Assembly (NCBI GenBank): GCA_022360375.1 | Contig: JAKSCW010000113.1 | Coordinates: 1 to 6,423, forward strand | Length of the DNA: 6,423 nt | Direction: 5' to 3' | Source: Balneolales bacterium | GTDB taxonomy: Bacteria > Bacteroidota > Rhodothermia > Balneolales > Balneolaceae | Shown: positions 1-6,223 of the stretch, in pieces | How the letters are laid out: every line of letters starts with the position of its first letter | How positions within the stretch are numbered: position 1 is the stretch's first letter | Notes under the pieces: model-generated | Database searches by the model: none | Seen by the model: only the letters and a program-made list of their open reading frames with translations | Told to the model about the DNA's origin: nothing | Translations under genes and position numbers: made by a program

Positions 1-894
1 TTCTTCTAACAACTCTGCCATATCCCCATCCGTCAATCCACCTTCAACGTATTGATCAACCAGCGAATCATCCGTTTCCTGATAATCTCCAAAAAAGCTT
101 TCTATAAGGCTTTGCTCTTTATCTTCTTCTTTAGCCTGAGCTTCTGCATCGCTCAATGTTTCTGATTTCCTGGAATCCGTTTCTTTACTGGAAATAATGA
201 AAATGAAATCGGATTTAGTAATCGGTTTACGTTTGGCTCCAAACCGCTTCGCTATGGCAGTTAACCCTTTATCCTCAAAAAATACAGCCAGCAATTTGGG
301 TTCTACTTCACCGCCAAAAAGAACAAAAAGTTGTTCCAGTTTTTGCGCCCAATCCTGTGGGCTGTAAGAGGCAACTAATTTGGCGTCTAAGTTTTGAATA
401 AGTTGTTTACAGCGCTCCCTGGTTAGTATATCCAGGTTTCTTTTTTTCATATACAAAGGAATGGCTGTGCCAAAGTGCTTATAGATAGTAAGCCGGGCAC
501 AGCGTTCTTCGATCTCTGGCAATGAAAGTTCGTCATCTTCACGGAATACATAATCGGCCATGTTTTTTCTCGGCTCGATAAACACTTTTATAATGTCCGA
601 TACTACCCCACTCAAAATGGTGTACAACTCTTCTTTAGGGATATGAGAGGTGCCTATTGCTACCTGCACATAATCAGCCCAGGCATCCTGCACCAGTTTC
701 GATTCTCCATCAAACCAGATCGACGCATTTTTGCCTATCTCCTCCCTCACCTTATCCTCCAGGCTCAGGCGAATTCGTTCTACAATAAAGGAAGGAATCT
801 TTGCCTTTAATAACTCTTTTGGGGTATAAACCGGCTTTTCTGATGTAATCAACCCTGCGAGATGATCTGTGATTTGGTCTGTAATCTTTTGCAT
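1..894 (-). CDS. Unrecognised protein, N-terminal 298 residues (runs off left edge)
   Basis: An uninterrupted minus-strand frame starts at ATG 894-892 (MQKITDQITDHLAG) and is still open at base 1, so the C-terminus is missing. I do not recognise the family. The protein is soluble-looking, with no signal peptide or membrane segment. Residues 1-240 are mixed hydrophobic and charged, probably mostly helical, with notable stretches IWFDGES (59-65), RKNMADYVFREDDELSLPEI (about 109-128) and a basic GAKRKP (219-224). From about residue 238 it becomes strongly acidic and polar (SKETDSRKSE, AKEEDKEQ, DYQETDDS, then AELLEE at the edge), which suggests a flexible linker or tail. AGGA lies directly against the ATG, too close for an ideal ribosome site. 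It is transcribed away from the ABC gene. Codon use resembles its neighbours. That it is a real gene is nearly certain; its function is unknown. Confidence 0.88.
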   Translation of the reverse strand, partial: MQKITDQITDHLAGLITSEKPVYTPKELLKAKIPSFIVERIRLSLEDKVREEIGKNASIWFDGESKLVQDAWADYVQVAIGTSHIPKEELYTILSGVVSDIIKVFIEPRKNMADYVFREDDELSLPEIEERCARLTIYKHFGTAIPLYMKKRNLDILTRERCKQLIQNLDAKLVASYSPQDWAQKLEQLFVLFGGEVEPKLLAVFFEDKGLTAIAKRFGAKRKPITKSDFIFIISSKETDSRKSETLSDAEAQAKEEDKEQSLIESFFGDYQETDDSLVDQYVEGGLTDGDMAELLEE

Positions 895-916
895 TCCTCA
901 GTTTAAGATTCGCCTG

Positions 917-945
917 AATTTACTGCCAGAAACATGGCAACACAA
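917..945 (-). promoter_or_regulatory. Candidate promoter for the leftward gene, with inverted repeat in the spacer
   Basis: Read on the minus strand, TTGTGT (945-940) is followed after exactly 17 bases by TAAATT (922-917), which is 22 bases before the ATG. The spacer is almost filled by a perfect 5-bp inverted repeat, TGCCA-N6-TGGCA (924-939), which could bind a dimeric regulator. Match to a sigma-70 consensus is partial (3/6 and 4/6), and promoters in Bacteroidota-type organisms differ from that consensus, so this is a weak suggestion. The rest of the divergent region 895-1025 shows nothing else I can support. Confidence 0.22.
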
Positions 946-1025
946 CCTAATGACGTTAAAGTTTATTGAGATTATATGAAGAAAATTCCTTTACGCACTT
1001 TTCTTTTTCTTGGCTACCTTTGGAG

Positions 1026-1655
1026 ATGTTTTCAGTACAGGTACAAGAGCTTTCCAAGGCATTTAATCGCAAAAAAATTTTTACCGATTTAAGTTTCACT
1101 CACCAGGAGGGAGTACTTGGAATTGCCGGTTCTAATGGGAGTGGAAAATCAACCCTTATGAAGTGCCTTGCCTTCTTGATACGGCCAAGTTCCGGAACCA
1201 TTGAGTGGATGCAGAATGATGAATTTATTTCCAGGGAAAGTGTTCGCCCGGAAATTGGGTATATGGCCCCATATATCAACTTATATGATGACTTTACTGT
1301 TTTCGAAAATGTGGAATTTATTATTTCCGTGAGTGGATATCAGCCAAACCCCGACCAAATCAATACGTTACTTAAAGAACTGCAGCTGCTGGAAATGAAA
1401 GACCAATACTTCAAAACCCTTTCCACCGGCCAGCGCCAGAGAGTAAAGCTTGCTTCTGCGTTAGTGCGAAAACCAAAAATTCTATTCCTGGATGAGCCCG
1501 GTTCCAATCTGGATGAAAGAGGAACGGAACTTGTATTTTCCATTATTCAACAGCAGAAAGAAAAGGGAACATTAATATTCCTTGCATCCAACGATCCGGT
1601 TGAAATTAACCTGTGTGATGAGTTAATAACTCTGGGAGCGGGCAATGAGTCTTGA
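1026..1655 (+). CDS. ABC transporter ATP-binding protein (single nucleotide-binding domain)
   Basis: A 209-residue ATPase that would hydrolyse ATP on the cytoplasmic side of an ABC transporter. Visible motifs, numbered from ATG 1026, are Walker A GSNGSGKST (35-43), signature LSTGQRQRVKLA (132-143), Walker B ILFLDEP (152-158, catalytic Glu157) and D-loop SNLD (160-163). The length is normal for a one-domain protein, close to CcmA-like ATPases. The Q-loop position reads GYMAPYINLYDDFT, with Pro82 where Gln is usual. The H-switch reads ASNDP, with Asn189 instead of His. I recall both changes in a CcmA-like subgroup of Bacteroidota, but cannot check this. No permease is adjacent, so the substrate is unknown. 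A TTG at 966 would add 20 residues unlike the family; I chose ATG 1026 because the domain starts there (VQVQELSKAF). GGAG abuts the ATG with no spacer. Confidence 0.9.
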   Translation: MFSVQVQELSKAFNRKKIFTDLSFTHQEGVLGIAGSNGSGKSTLMKCLAFLIRPSSGTIEWMQNDEFISRESVRPEIGYMAPYINLYDDFTVFENVEFIISVSGYQPNPDQINTLLKELQLLEMKDQYFKTLSTGQRQRVKLASALVRKPKILFLDEPGSNLDERGTELVFSIIQQQKEKGTLIFLASNDPVEINLCDELITLGAGNES

Positions 1656-1672
1656 GCTTTGAGCTGAGCTTT
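1654..1672 (+). repeat. Short GAGCT-rich direct repeat at the end of the ABC gene
   Basis: GAGCTTT-GAGCT-GAGCTTT starts inside the ABC stop codon. The last GCTTT can pair with AAAGC at 1689-1693, but the loop is 16 bases and no T-tract follows, so it is not a convincing terminator. It is probably of no functional weight. Confidence 0.3.
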
Positions 1673-1723
1673 CATTAACTTCTTGCTTAAAGCACAATCC
1701 TAATCCCTCAAATCTACTTACAC

Positions 1724-2824
1724 GTGATTTCACAAAACGACAAAGATCTTGCCTCTCTTATCCTGGAACATAGTACTAAAGTTCAATCGGGCGACAATGT
1801 AATGGTTCAGCTTATCGGGTTGAATGGTATTAACCTGGTGCGCACGTTGGTAGAACAAATCCGGGATAAAGGAGCTCATCCATTTGTTCAAATTGAAGAC
1901 ACCGAGGTACAACGGTTATTAGTGTTGAAAGGAGACGAGACATTTTGGAAAAATCAGGCAGAAGCAGATCAACTTCCTTTAATGAAACAAATGGATGTAT
2001 TTATTGGAATCCGGGCTTCAGAAAATATATATGAAAACTCTCAGGCCAGTAAAACGGCCAATGAAATGTATTCCAAACATTTTCTACACCCTGTGCATTT
2101 TGAGGAGCGAGTAAACAATACGCGCTGGTGTATCATGCGCTATCCTTCCTCAGCGTTTGCAATGAATGCAAAAATGCCAACCTCCAGCTTCACGGATTTT
2201 TATTACAAAGCGTGCCTGGTCGATTATGGCAGGCTTCAACGCGCAATGGAACCACTGGAAAAACGCCTTCGGGCTACAGATATGATTCACCTGAAAGGCG
2301 AGGGTACCGATATCCATTTTTCTGTGAAGGGGCAAAATTGGATTCCATGCTTTGGCGGGCATAACATTCCCGATGGTGAAATTTTTACCTCACCCATTTT
2401 AGATTCTGTGAATGGTCATATCACCTACGCTCCTTCGGTATACCAGGGAAAACCCTTCGAATTTGTAAAGTTGGTTGTTGAAAACGGGGTGGTGGTAGAT
2501 TTCGATTCTTCCAACAATGATGCTCTGAAAGACATACTGGATACGGACGAAGGTGCCCGTCGATTTGGAGAATTTAGCTTTGGCACTAATCCAATTATTG
2601 AAAGCCCGATGTACGATATTCTGTTTGATGAAAAAATCTTCGGCTCCAATCACCTAACCCTTGGCAACGATTATGAAATTGCTCCAAATGGAAACGAAAG
2701 TAATATTCACTGGGACTTGGTTTGCATTGGCGCCGATGTGTACCTGGATGGCGAACTGGTTCGAAAAGGCCGCGAATTTGTAGCAGATGATTTGAAAGGC
2801 TTGAATCCTGAGAATTTGTTATAA
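1724..2824 (+). CDS. M29-family metallo-aminopeptidase
   Basis: A 366-residue cytoplasmic aminopeptidase that removes N-terminal residues from peptides using two metal ions. The family (thermophilic AmpS/AmpT type) binds metal through Glu, Glu, His, His and Asp, with a catalytic Tyr. The matching residues appear in order: Glu219 (NIPDGEIFTSP), Glu283 (FGEFSFGTNP), His310 (GSNHLTLG), Tyr317 (seven after the His, as in the family), His329 and Asp331 (NIHWDLV). The N-terminal half (1-185) is the usual substrate-channel domain with LASLILEHSTKVQSGDNVM. The length is slightly short for the family (about 400), but nothing essential is missing. The start is GTG 1724: an in-frame TAA at 1688 excludes any longer version, no ATG lies between, and the family N-terminus begins just after. 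No Shine-Dalgarno sequence is visible. It follows the ABC gene by 68 bases and precedes the lipoprotein gene by 7. Confidence 0.93.
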   Translation: MISQNDKDLASLILEHSTKVQSGDNVMVQLIGLNGINLVRTLVEQIRDKGAHPFVQIEDTEVQRLLVLKGDETFWKNQAEADQLPLMKQMDVFIGIRASENIYENSQASKTANEMYSKHFLHPVHFEERVNNTRWCIMRYPSSAFAMNAKMPTSSFTDFYYKACLVDYGRLQRAMEPLEKRLRATDMIHLKGEGTDIHFSVKGQNWIPCFGGHNIPDGEIFTSPILDSVNGHITYAPSVYQGKPFEFVKLVVENGVVVDFDSSNNDALKDILDTDEGARRFGEFSFGTNPIIESPMYDILFDEKIFGSNHLTLGNDYEIAPNGNESNIHWDLVCIGADVYLDGELVRKGREFVADDLKGLNPENLL

Positions 2825-2831
2825 TTTATGC

Positions 2832-3203
2832 ATGAGCCATTCAAAAATATATATTTATATACTTTTTACCTTGCTCACTACTTCTTGTTTCACCAATGAA
2901 AACAGTTTTTTTGTTAGCAATGAAACTATTTTACTGAAGTATGCAGGTGACCCTGCCAGAGATGGATGTGGCTGGTGGGCAGAATGGAGAAGTGAAACCT
3001 TTTTCTTAGTAAATGCGAGTGATTACAGAGCCGAAATTGAAGAAATGTTCTCATTGGACATCAATTTTTATAACAATCCAAACGATACAATAAATTCATT
3101 CCCAACCACCGCCTCATTTTATGTTTCTGATCTGGGCGGAAAAACCCGTTGCGCCTGGGGCGAGGTAACCATGAAAAGTATTGAACTGGTAGATTTACAA
3201 TAG
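2832..3203 (+). CDS. Small predicted lipoprotein, function unknown
   Basis: A 123-residue protein with a short lipoprotein signal: a hydrophobic stretch at residues 6-15 and lipobox LTTSC with Cys19 as the lipidated residue. It should be anchored in the cell envelope facing the periplasm or outside. The mature part (about 104 residues) holds two further cysteines, each in an aromatic context, DGCGWWAEW (Cys46) and TRCAWG (Cys107). They could form a disulfide that closes the fold. The mature chain looks beta-rich (SFYVSDLGG, SIELVDL). I recognise no family. ATG 2832 lies 7 bases after the aminopeptidase stop. Another ATG at 2828 is in a different frame. No ribosome site is evident. Its stop TAG (3201-3203) is in the same frame as the next gene, 12 bases upstream of it. 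It is probably co-transcribed with the genes on either side. Confidence 0.8.
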   Translation: MSHSKIYIYILFTLLTTSCFTNENSFFVSNETILLKYAGDPARDGCGWWAEWRSETFFLVNASDYRAEIEEMFSLDINFYNNPNDTINSFPTTASFYVSDLGGKTRCAWGEVTMKSIELVDLQ

Positions 3204-3215
3204 ATACTTCAGATT

Positions 3216-3632
3216 TTGAAAAGTAAGATTCTCATTTACGGAGTTTCCTTAGCAATACTCGTATTCCTGCTCGAGTATTTCGAGTACCGTTTTTTCGTTC
3301 GTGAGCTTTCCTTTGAGGTGTATATCATCCTTATTGCAGCACTGTTTACGGGCTTAGGACTTTGGGTAGGGAACCGGCTTACGAGGAAAAAAACGGAACC
3401 GGCCAATTTCCGGAAGAACAAAAAAGCTATCGATTATTTGGGTATCAGCGAACGGGAACTGGAAGTACTGGAATTGGTTGCCAAAGGCCTTTCCAACAAA
3501 GAAATCTCGGCCAGGCTTTTTGTTTCTATCAATACTGTAAAAACTCATCTTTCCCATTTATACGAAAAACTGGAAGTAAACCGCCGCACCCAGGCAGTAG
3601 AGAAAGCAAAATCACTGAATTTGATTCGCTAG
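3216..3632 (+). CDS. Membrane-tethered LuxR-type transcriptional regulator
   Basis: A 138-residue protein with two predicted membrane helices (about 4-22 and 34-54), a basic linker (RLTRKKTEPANFRKNKK, 54-70) and a C-terminal LuxR/GerE helix-turn-helix (about 71-138). The HTH motifs are textbook: ISERELEVLELVAKGLSNKE (77-96), Ile97, Leu101, Ser104, INTVKTHL (105-112) and the YEKL-type recognition end (116-119). It has no receiver, PAS or autoinducer domain. By layout it should bind DNA from the inner face of the cytoplasmic membrane. The start is TTG 3216, the only plausible start after the preceding in-frame TAG, and it gives MKSKILIYG, a typical membrane N-terminus. It sits 12 bases after the lipoprotein gene. 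Small proteins of this layout occur next to DUF4199 genes in Bacteroidota, as here (known to me from memory). The target genes and signal are unknown. Confidence 0.88.
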   Translation: MKSKILIYGVSLAILVFLLEYFEYRFFVRELSFEVYIILIAALFTGLGLWVGNRLTRKKTEPANFRKNKKAIDYLGISERELEVLELVAKGLSNKEISARLFVSINTVKTHLSHLYEKLEVNRRTQAVEKAKSLNLIR

Positions 3633-3641
3633 TTCTCCTGA

Positions 3642-3839
3642 TCATTCTGAGGTTACTACCAGAGAATCACACGTATTTATGATTCGGCTGATTTTTCGCT
3701 TTCCCTCGCGATAATACAACTGTTCCAAGCCGAAGAGGTTTCGATCATCTTTTGGAGTGAAATTTCCAAAATCATACTTTCGGGTGATGGAGCTTTGCCG
3801 GAAAATGCTCACCTTTCCATTGTTAATTCGAAAATAACC
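3642..3839 (-). pseudogene. Possible remnant of a minus-strand gene (C-terminal 65 codons)
   Basis: On the minus strand an open frame of 65 codons ends in TGA at 3644-3642 and is bounded upstream by TGA at 3842-3840. The translation begins GYFRINNGKVSIFRQSSITR and ends SRIINTCDSLVVTSE. Its composition is that of a soluble protein: balanced charged, aromatic and glycine residues, and no low-complexity runs. It contains no ATG; the only candidate start is GTG at 3812-3810, which has no spaced ribosome site. It fills almost the whole 220-base gap between two rightward genes. The simplest reading is the tail of a gene whose front was lost when the DUF4199 run was placed here. I recognise no family. 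A chance open frame of this length is possible. Confidence 0.38.
3664..3685. repeat. Inverted repeat downstream of the LuxR-type gene
   Basis: GAATCA (3664-3669) and TGATTC (3680-3685) form a perfect 6-bp inverted repeat around a 10-base loop, 31 bases after the LuxR stop. A run of five T follows at 3692-3696. It could act as a weak terminator or an operator, but the stem is short and AT-rich, so it may be chance. Confidence 0.2.
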
Positions 3840-3852
3840 TCAATTTCAAATC

Positions 3853-4410
3853 ATGAGAAAAATCATTCTTACCTATGGTGCTGTTACAGGAGCCGTAATC
3901 ATTCTAAGTATGACTCTGGGTATTTACGCCGCCCAGGCCGGGGCTGACTCTTTTTTCGCTTCAGAAACAATCGGCTACTCGATCATGATTATCGGCTTCT
4001 CTATGATTTTTGTAGCTACTAAGAAATATAGAGACCAGGAACTGGGGGGAGTGATTAAATTTAGCTCAGCTTTCAAAATCGGCTTGGGCATTTCCCTTAT
4101 TGCAGGAATTGTATATGTATTTGTATGGGAAATCAATCTTTACTTCACAGATTATGTGTTCATCGAGCAATACACAAATTCCATTATAGAGAAAACTCGT
4201 GACGCCGGGGCAAGCCAGGAAGAGCTTACAGCTACCATCGAACAAATGGAACAGATGAAAGAGCGTTATGGAAATGTATTGTTCCGACTTCCAATGACTT
4301 TCACCGAAATATTTCCTGTCGGGTTATTGATTTCATTAATTAGTGCCGTTTTATTTAGAAATCCAGAATTCCTGGCAAGCAAACAATCCGAACTAAATAC
4401 CGAGCAATAA
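3853..4410 (+). CDS. DUF4199 family membrane protein
   Basis: A 185-residue protein with four predicted membrane helices (about 4-27, 38-56, 74-94 and 149-168). The long segment between helices 3 and 4 contains a charged, probably coiled-coil stretch (SIIEKTRDAGASQEELTATI onward, about 110-140). This layout, the starting KIILTYGAVTGAVI, and the FKIGLGISLIAGIVY helix are characteristic of DUF4199, a family common in Bacteroidota whose function is not established. The start ATG 3853 gives the expected MRKI N-terminus; there is no clear ribosome site. The stop TAA overlaps the next ATG by one base, which implies coupled translation with the DUF1801 gene. The first helix resembles that of the LuxR-type regulator upstream (MKSKILIYG against MRKIILTYG), which supports a link between the two. 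Confidence 0.87.
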   Translation: MRKIILTYGAVTGAVIILSMTLGIYAAQAGADSFFASETIGYSIMIIGFSMIFVATKKYRDQELGGVIKFSSAFKIGLGISLIAGIVYVFVWEINLYFTDYVFIEQYTNSIIEKTRDAGASQEELTATIEQMEQMKERYGNVLFRLPMTFTEIFPVGLLISLISAVLFRNPEFLASKQSELNTEQ

Positions 4411-4865
4411 TGACTTACAGCGCTGAAACTGTTGACGAATACATTGATTCAATTCCGGAAGACCGGAAAGAAGCAATAACAAAACTCAGAGAAGCGGTAC
4501 TTGCAAACATCCCTGAGGGATTTGAAGAGTGCATCAATTACGGGATGATTGGGTATGTGGTACCGCATTCTATCTATCCCGATGGCTACCACTGCGACCC
4601 AAAACTCCCCCTGCCTTTTATAAATATTGCTTCTCAAAAAAATCATATTGCGGTGTATCATTCCGGAGTTTATGCCAATGAGGAGTTGTTGAATTGGTTT
4701 ACGGAAGAATACAAAAAACAGGTACCCACCAAATTAGACATGGGTAAAAGCTGTATACGCTTCAAAAACCCCAGGAAGATACCTTTCGAACTAATTGGTG
4801 AGCTTGCCAAAAAAGTAACTGTACAAGACTGGATTGAAATGTACGAGAAGAACGTAAAAAACTAG
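4410..4865 (+). CDS. DUF1801 domain protein (YdhG-like)
   Basis: A 151-residue soluble protein that is a DUF1801 domain over nearly its whole length. Typical signatures are YIDSIPEDRKEAITKLREAV (11-30), EECINYGMIGY (39-49), LPFINIASQKNHIAVYHSGV (68-87) and the C-terminal LDMGKSCIRFKNPRKIPFEL (109-128). The family adopts a small alpha/beta fold and its biochemical role is not firmly established. The N-terminal helix, central sheet and C-terminal helix are all present, so it is intact. ATG 4410 overlaps the DUF4199 stop (TAATG), so translation is probably coupled. The AraC-type gene starts 11 bases after its stop. Two nearby cysteines (Cys41, Cys62) and Cys115 are present, with no evident metal motif. 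Confidence 0.9.
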   Translation: MTYSAETVDEYIDSIPEDRKEAITKLREAVLANIPEGFEECINYGMIGYVVPHSIYPDGYHCDPKLPLPFINIASQKNHIAVYHSGVYANEELLNWFTEEYKKQVPTKLDMGKSCIRFKNPRKIPFELIGELAKKVTVQDWIEMYEKNVKN

Positions 4866-4876
4866 TTACTGAATAG

Positions 4877-5683
4877 ATGCTTTTCCTGAAAATCCCCCCC
4901 ATTGATAAGCTACAGTCATTTATTGATTGCTATTGGGTAATTGAGAACTCAGATGAAAGCATTTATCCCCAAAAAATAATCCCGGATGGATTCCCTGAAA
5001 TCATTTTTCATTACGGTGACCCATACCGCATTAATATTTCGGGTACCTGGCAGCTCCAGGAAAAAGCATTGATTGGAGGACAAATCAGAAATCATTTCAT
5101 GCTAGAGAATACCGGTGTTTCTGGTATGATCGGGATAAAGTTTAAACCATTTGGAATCACCAAACTATTTGGTGTGAATATGCTTTCATTAACGGATACG
5201 GTTATTCCTCTTAATGAAATATTAGAGCAACCTTTTGAGGAAATTTCTGAAAGTATGGATTCAGAGAATCCTTATTCCGGCAAGATTGATTCCCTTAATG
5301 AGTTCTTCTCTCAGGTACCTGTGTACGAAACAGCAAATGATCAACTTATTGAACTTGCTATTCGTACCATTTTCAGGAAACACGGGCTAATAACAGTATC
5401 GGAACTCAATGAAATAGCAGGTACTTCTGAGCGGAAGCTGGAACGATTATTCAATAAATATATCGGGCTTTCCCCAAAATTTTATACAAGAATCATCCGC
5501 TTTAATTACATCTATTCATTGGTTCAAAAGGAGAAGATGAGCTGGAGCAGACTGGCACAAATGAGTGGGTTTTATGATCAATCCCATTTCATTTCAAATT
5601 TTCAGGAATTTACAGGAGAAGACCCCTCAGAGTACTTTTTTGAAGAAGAAAACATGGCCAATTTTTTCCTAAACAGGAATTAA
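4877..5683 (+). CDS. AraC-family transcriptional regulator with DUF6597-like N-terminus
   Basis: A 268-residue regulator. The N-terminal half (about 5-115) matches the DUF6597-type sensor domain: IDCYWVIEN (16-24), the PDGFPEIIFHYGD stretch (36-48), ALIGGQIRNH (64-73) and GVSGMIGIKFKPFGITKLFG (80-99). A linker follows. The C-terminal AraC double helix-turn-helix covers about 155-255: the first at TVSELNEIAGTSERKLERLF (173-192), then GLSPKFYTRIIRFN, and the second at SRLAQMSGFYDQSHFISNFQ (224-243) with the closing FTGEDPSEYF. All hallmark AraC positions are present. It starts at ATG 4877, 11 bases after the DUF1801 stop, with no ribosome site visible. Its place inside a run of small genes suggests it regulates that run or itself; this is inference. 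The ligand is unknown. Confidence 0.92.
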   Translation: MLFLKIPPIDKLQSFIDCYWVIENSDESIYPQKIIPDGFPEIIFHYGDPYRINISGTWQLQEKALIGGQIRNHFMLENTGVSGMIGIKFKPFGITKLFGVNMLSLTDTVIPLNEILEQPFEEISESMDSENPYSGKIDSLNEFFSQVPVYETANDQLIELAIRTIFRKHGLITVSELNEIAGTSERKLERLFNKYIGLSPKFYTRIIRFNYIYSLVQKEKMSWSRLAQMSGFYDQSHFISNFQEFTGEDPSEYFFEEENMANFFLNRN

Positions 5684-5764
5684 GAAATGCTGTCGGTTTT
5701 TTCCAATACTCGAAAAACTTTACCCGGTAGTTTTGCTGCTCAACCGCAAACAAACGGCAAAACA

Positions 5765-6214
5765 TTGAAAACATACTTATTCATACTTTTTACTTTACTA
5801 TTTAATGCATTAAGCCATGCTCAAACTCTGGAAGATTTAAACTGGATGGCGGGATACTGGACAAGTTCTGAAGATGGAACAACCATGGAGGAGCTTTGGA
5901 CGCCCCCCTCGGCAGGCCTGATGCTTGCCCTTCATAGAGATGTTTTCGCCAATGGCAGAACATCGTTTGAATACATTAGAATTGTACAAACTGGAAACAA
6001 AATTCATTTTGTGGCACAACCTGGAGGCGGGGAATCTGTGGCATTCGCATTAGTAGAATCGATTCCTCAAAAAGTTGTATTCGAGAACTTAGAGCACGAC
6101 TTCCCACAAAGGATTATCTATTCCAGGAATGAGAATGCCTTAACTGCCAGGATAGAAAATGAAGCCGGAGACCAGGCAATGCAATGGATTTGGAAAAAAA
6201 CAATCTTCAACTAA
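5765..6214 (+). CDS. Exported DUF6265 domain protein
   Basis: A 149-residue protein with a classical signal peptide (MKTYLFILFTLLFNALSHA, cleavage likely after Ala19, ahead of QTLEDL), so the mature form should be periplasmic or secreted. The mature part is a DUF6265 domain: LNWMAGYWTS (25-34), MEELWTPPSAGLMLALHRDV (41-60) and FENLEHDFPQRIIYSR (106-121). The family is small, beta-rich and of unknown function. I chose TTG 5765 because it places the signal peptide exactly at the N-terminus. An in-frame ATG at 5687, three bases after the AraC stop, would add 26 polar residues ahead of it, which is unusual for an exported protein but cannot be excluded. It follows the AraC gene and is followed after 9 bases by the VOC gene, so it is probably co-transcribed. 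Confidence 0.88.
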   Translation: MKTYLFILFTLLFNALSHAQTLEDLNWMAGYWTSSEDGTTMEELWTPPSAGLMLALHRDVFANGRTSFEYIRIVQTGNKIHFVAQPGGGESVAFALVESIPQKVVFENLEHDFPQRIIYSRNENALTARIENEAGDQAMQWIWKKTIFN

Positions 6215-6223
6215 TGAGAAAAA

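Noticed and set aside
1015..1022. TACCTTTG, a match to the Bacteroidota -7 box TAnnTTTG, just before the ABC start
   Set aside because: No convincing -33 TTTG lies at the right distance (only TTTA at 990-993), and it would place the transcript start at or after the ATG.
966..1025. TTG-initiated extension of the ABC ATPase by 20 residues
   Set aside because: The extra residues (MRLYEENSFTHF...) are unlike any ABC N-terminus, and the domain begins right after ATG 1026.
2128..2364. 78-codon plus-strand frame inside the aminopeptidase gene
   Set aside because: It lies wholly within a gene with all family residues in another frame; a shadow.
2858..2880. Similarity of the sequence near 2858 to that near 5785 (both encode ILFTLL)
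   Set aside because: Both encode hydrophobic cores of signal peptides; convergence explains it without a duplicated element.
3362..3682. 106-codon plus-strand frame overlapping the LuxR-type gene
   Set aside because: It overlaps the clearly coding HTH domain in a different frame, and its translation has no protein-like features.
3699..3714. Possible hairpin TCGC...GCGA in the gap after the LuxR-type gene
   Set aside because: Only a four-base stem with no T-tract; too weak to call a terminator.
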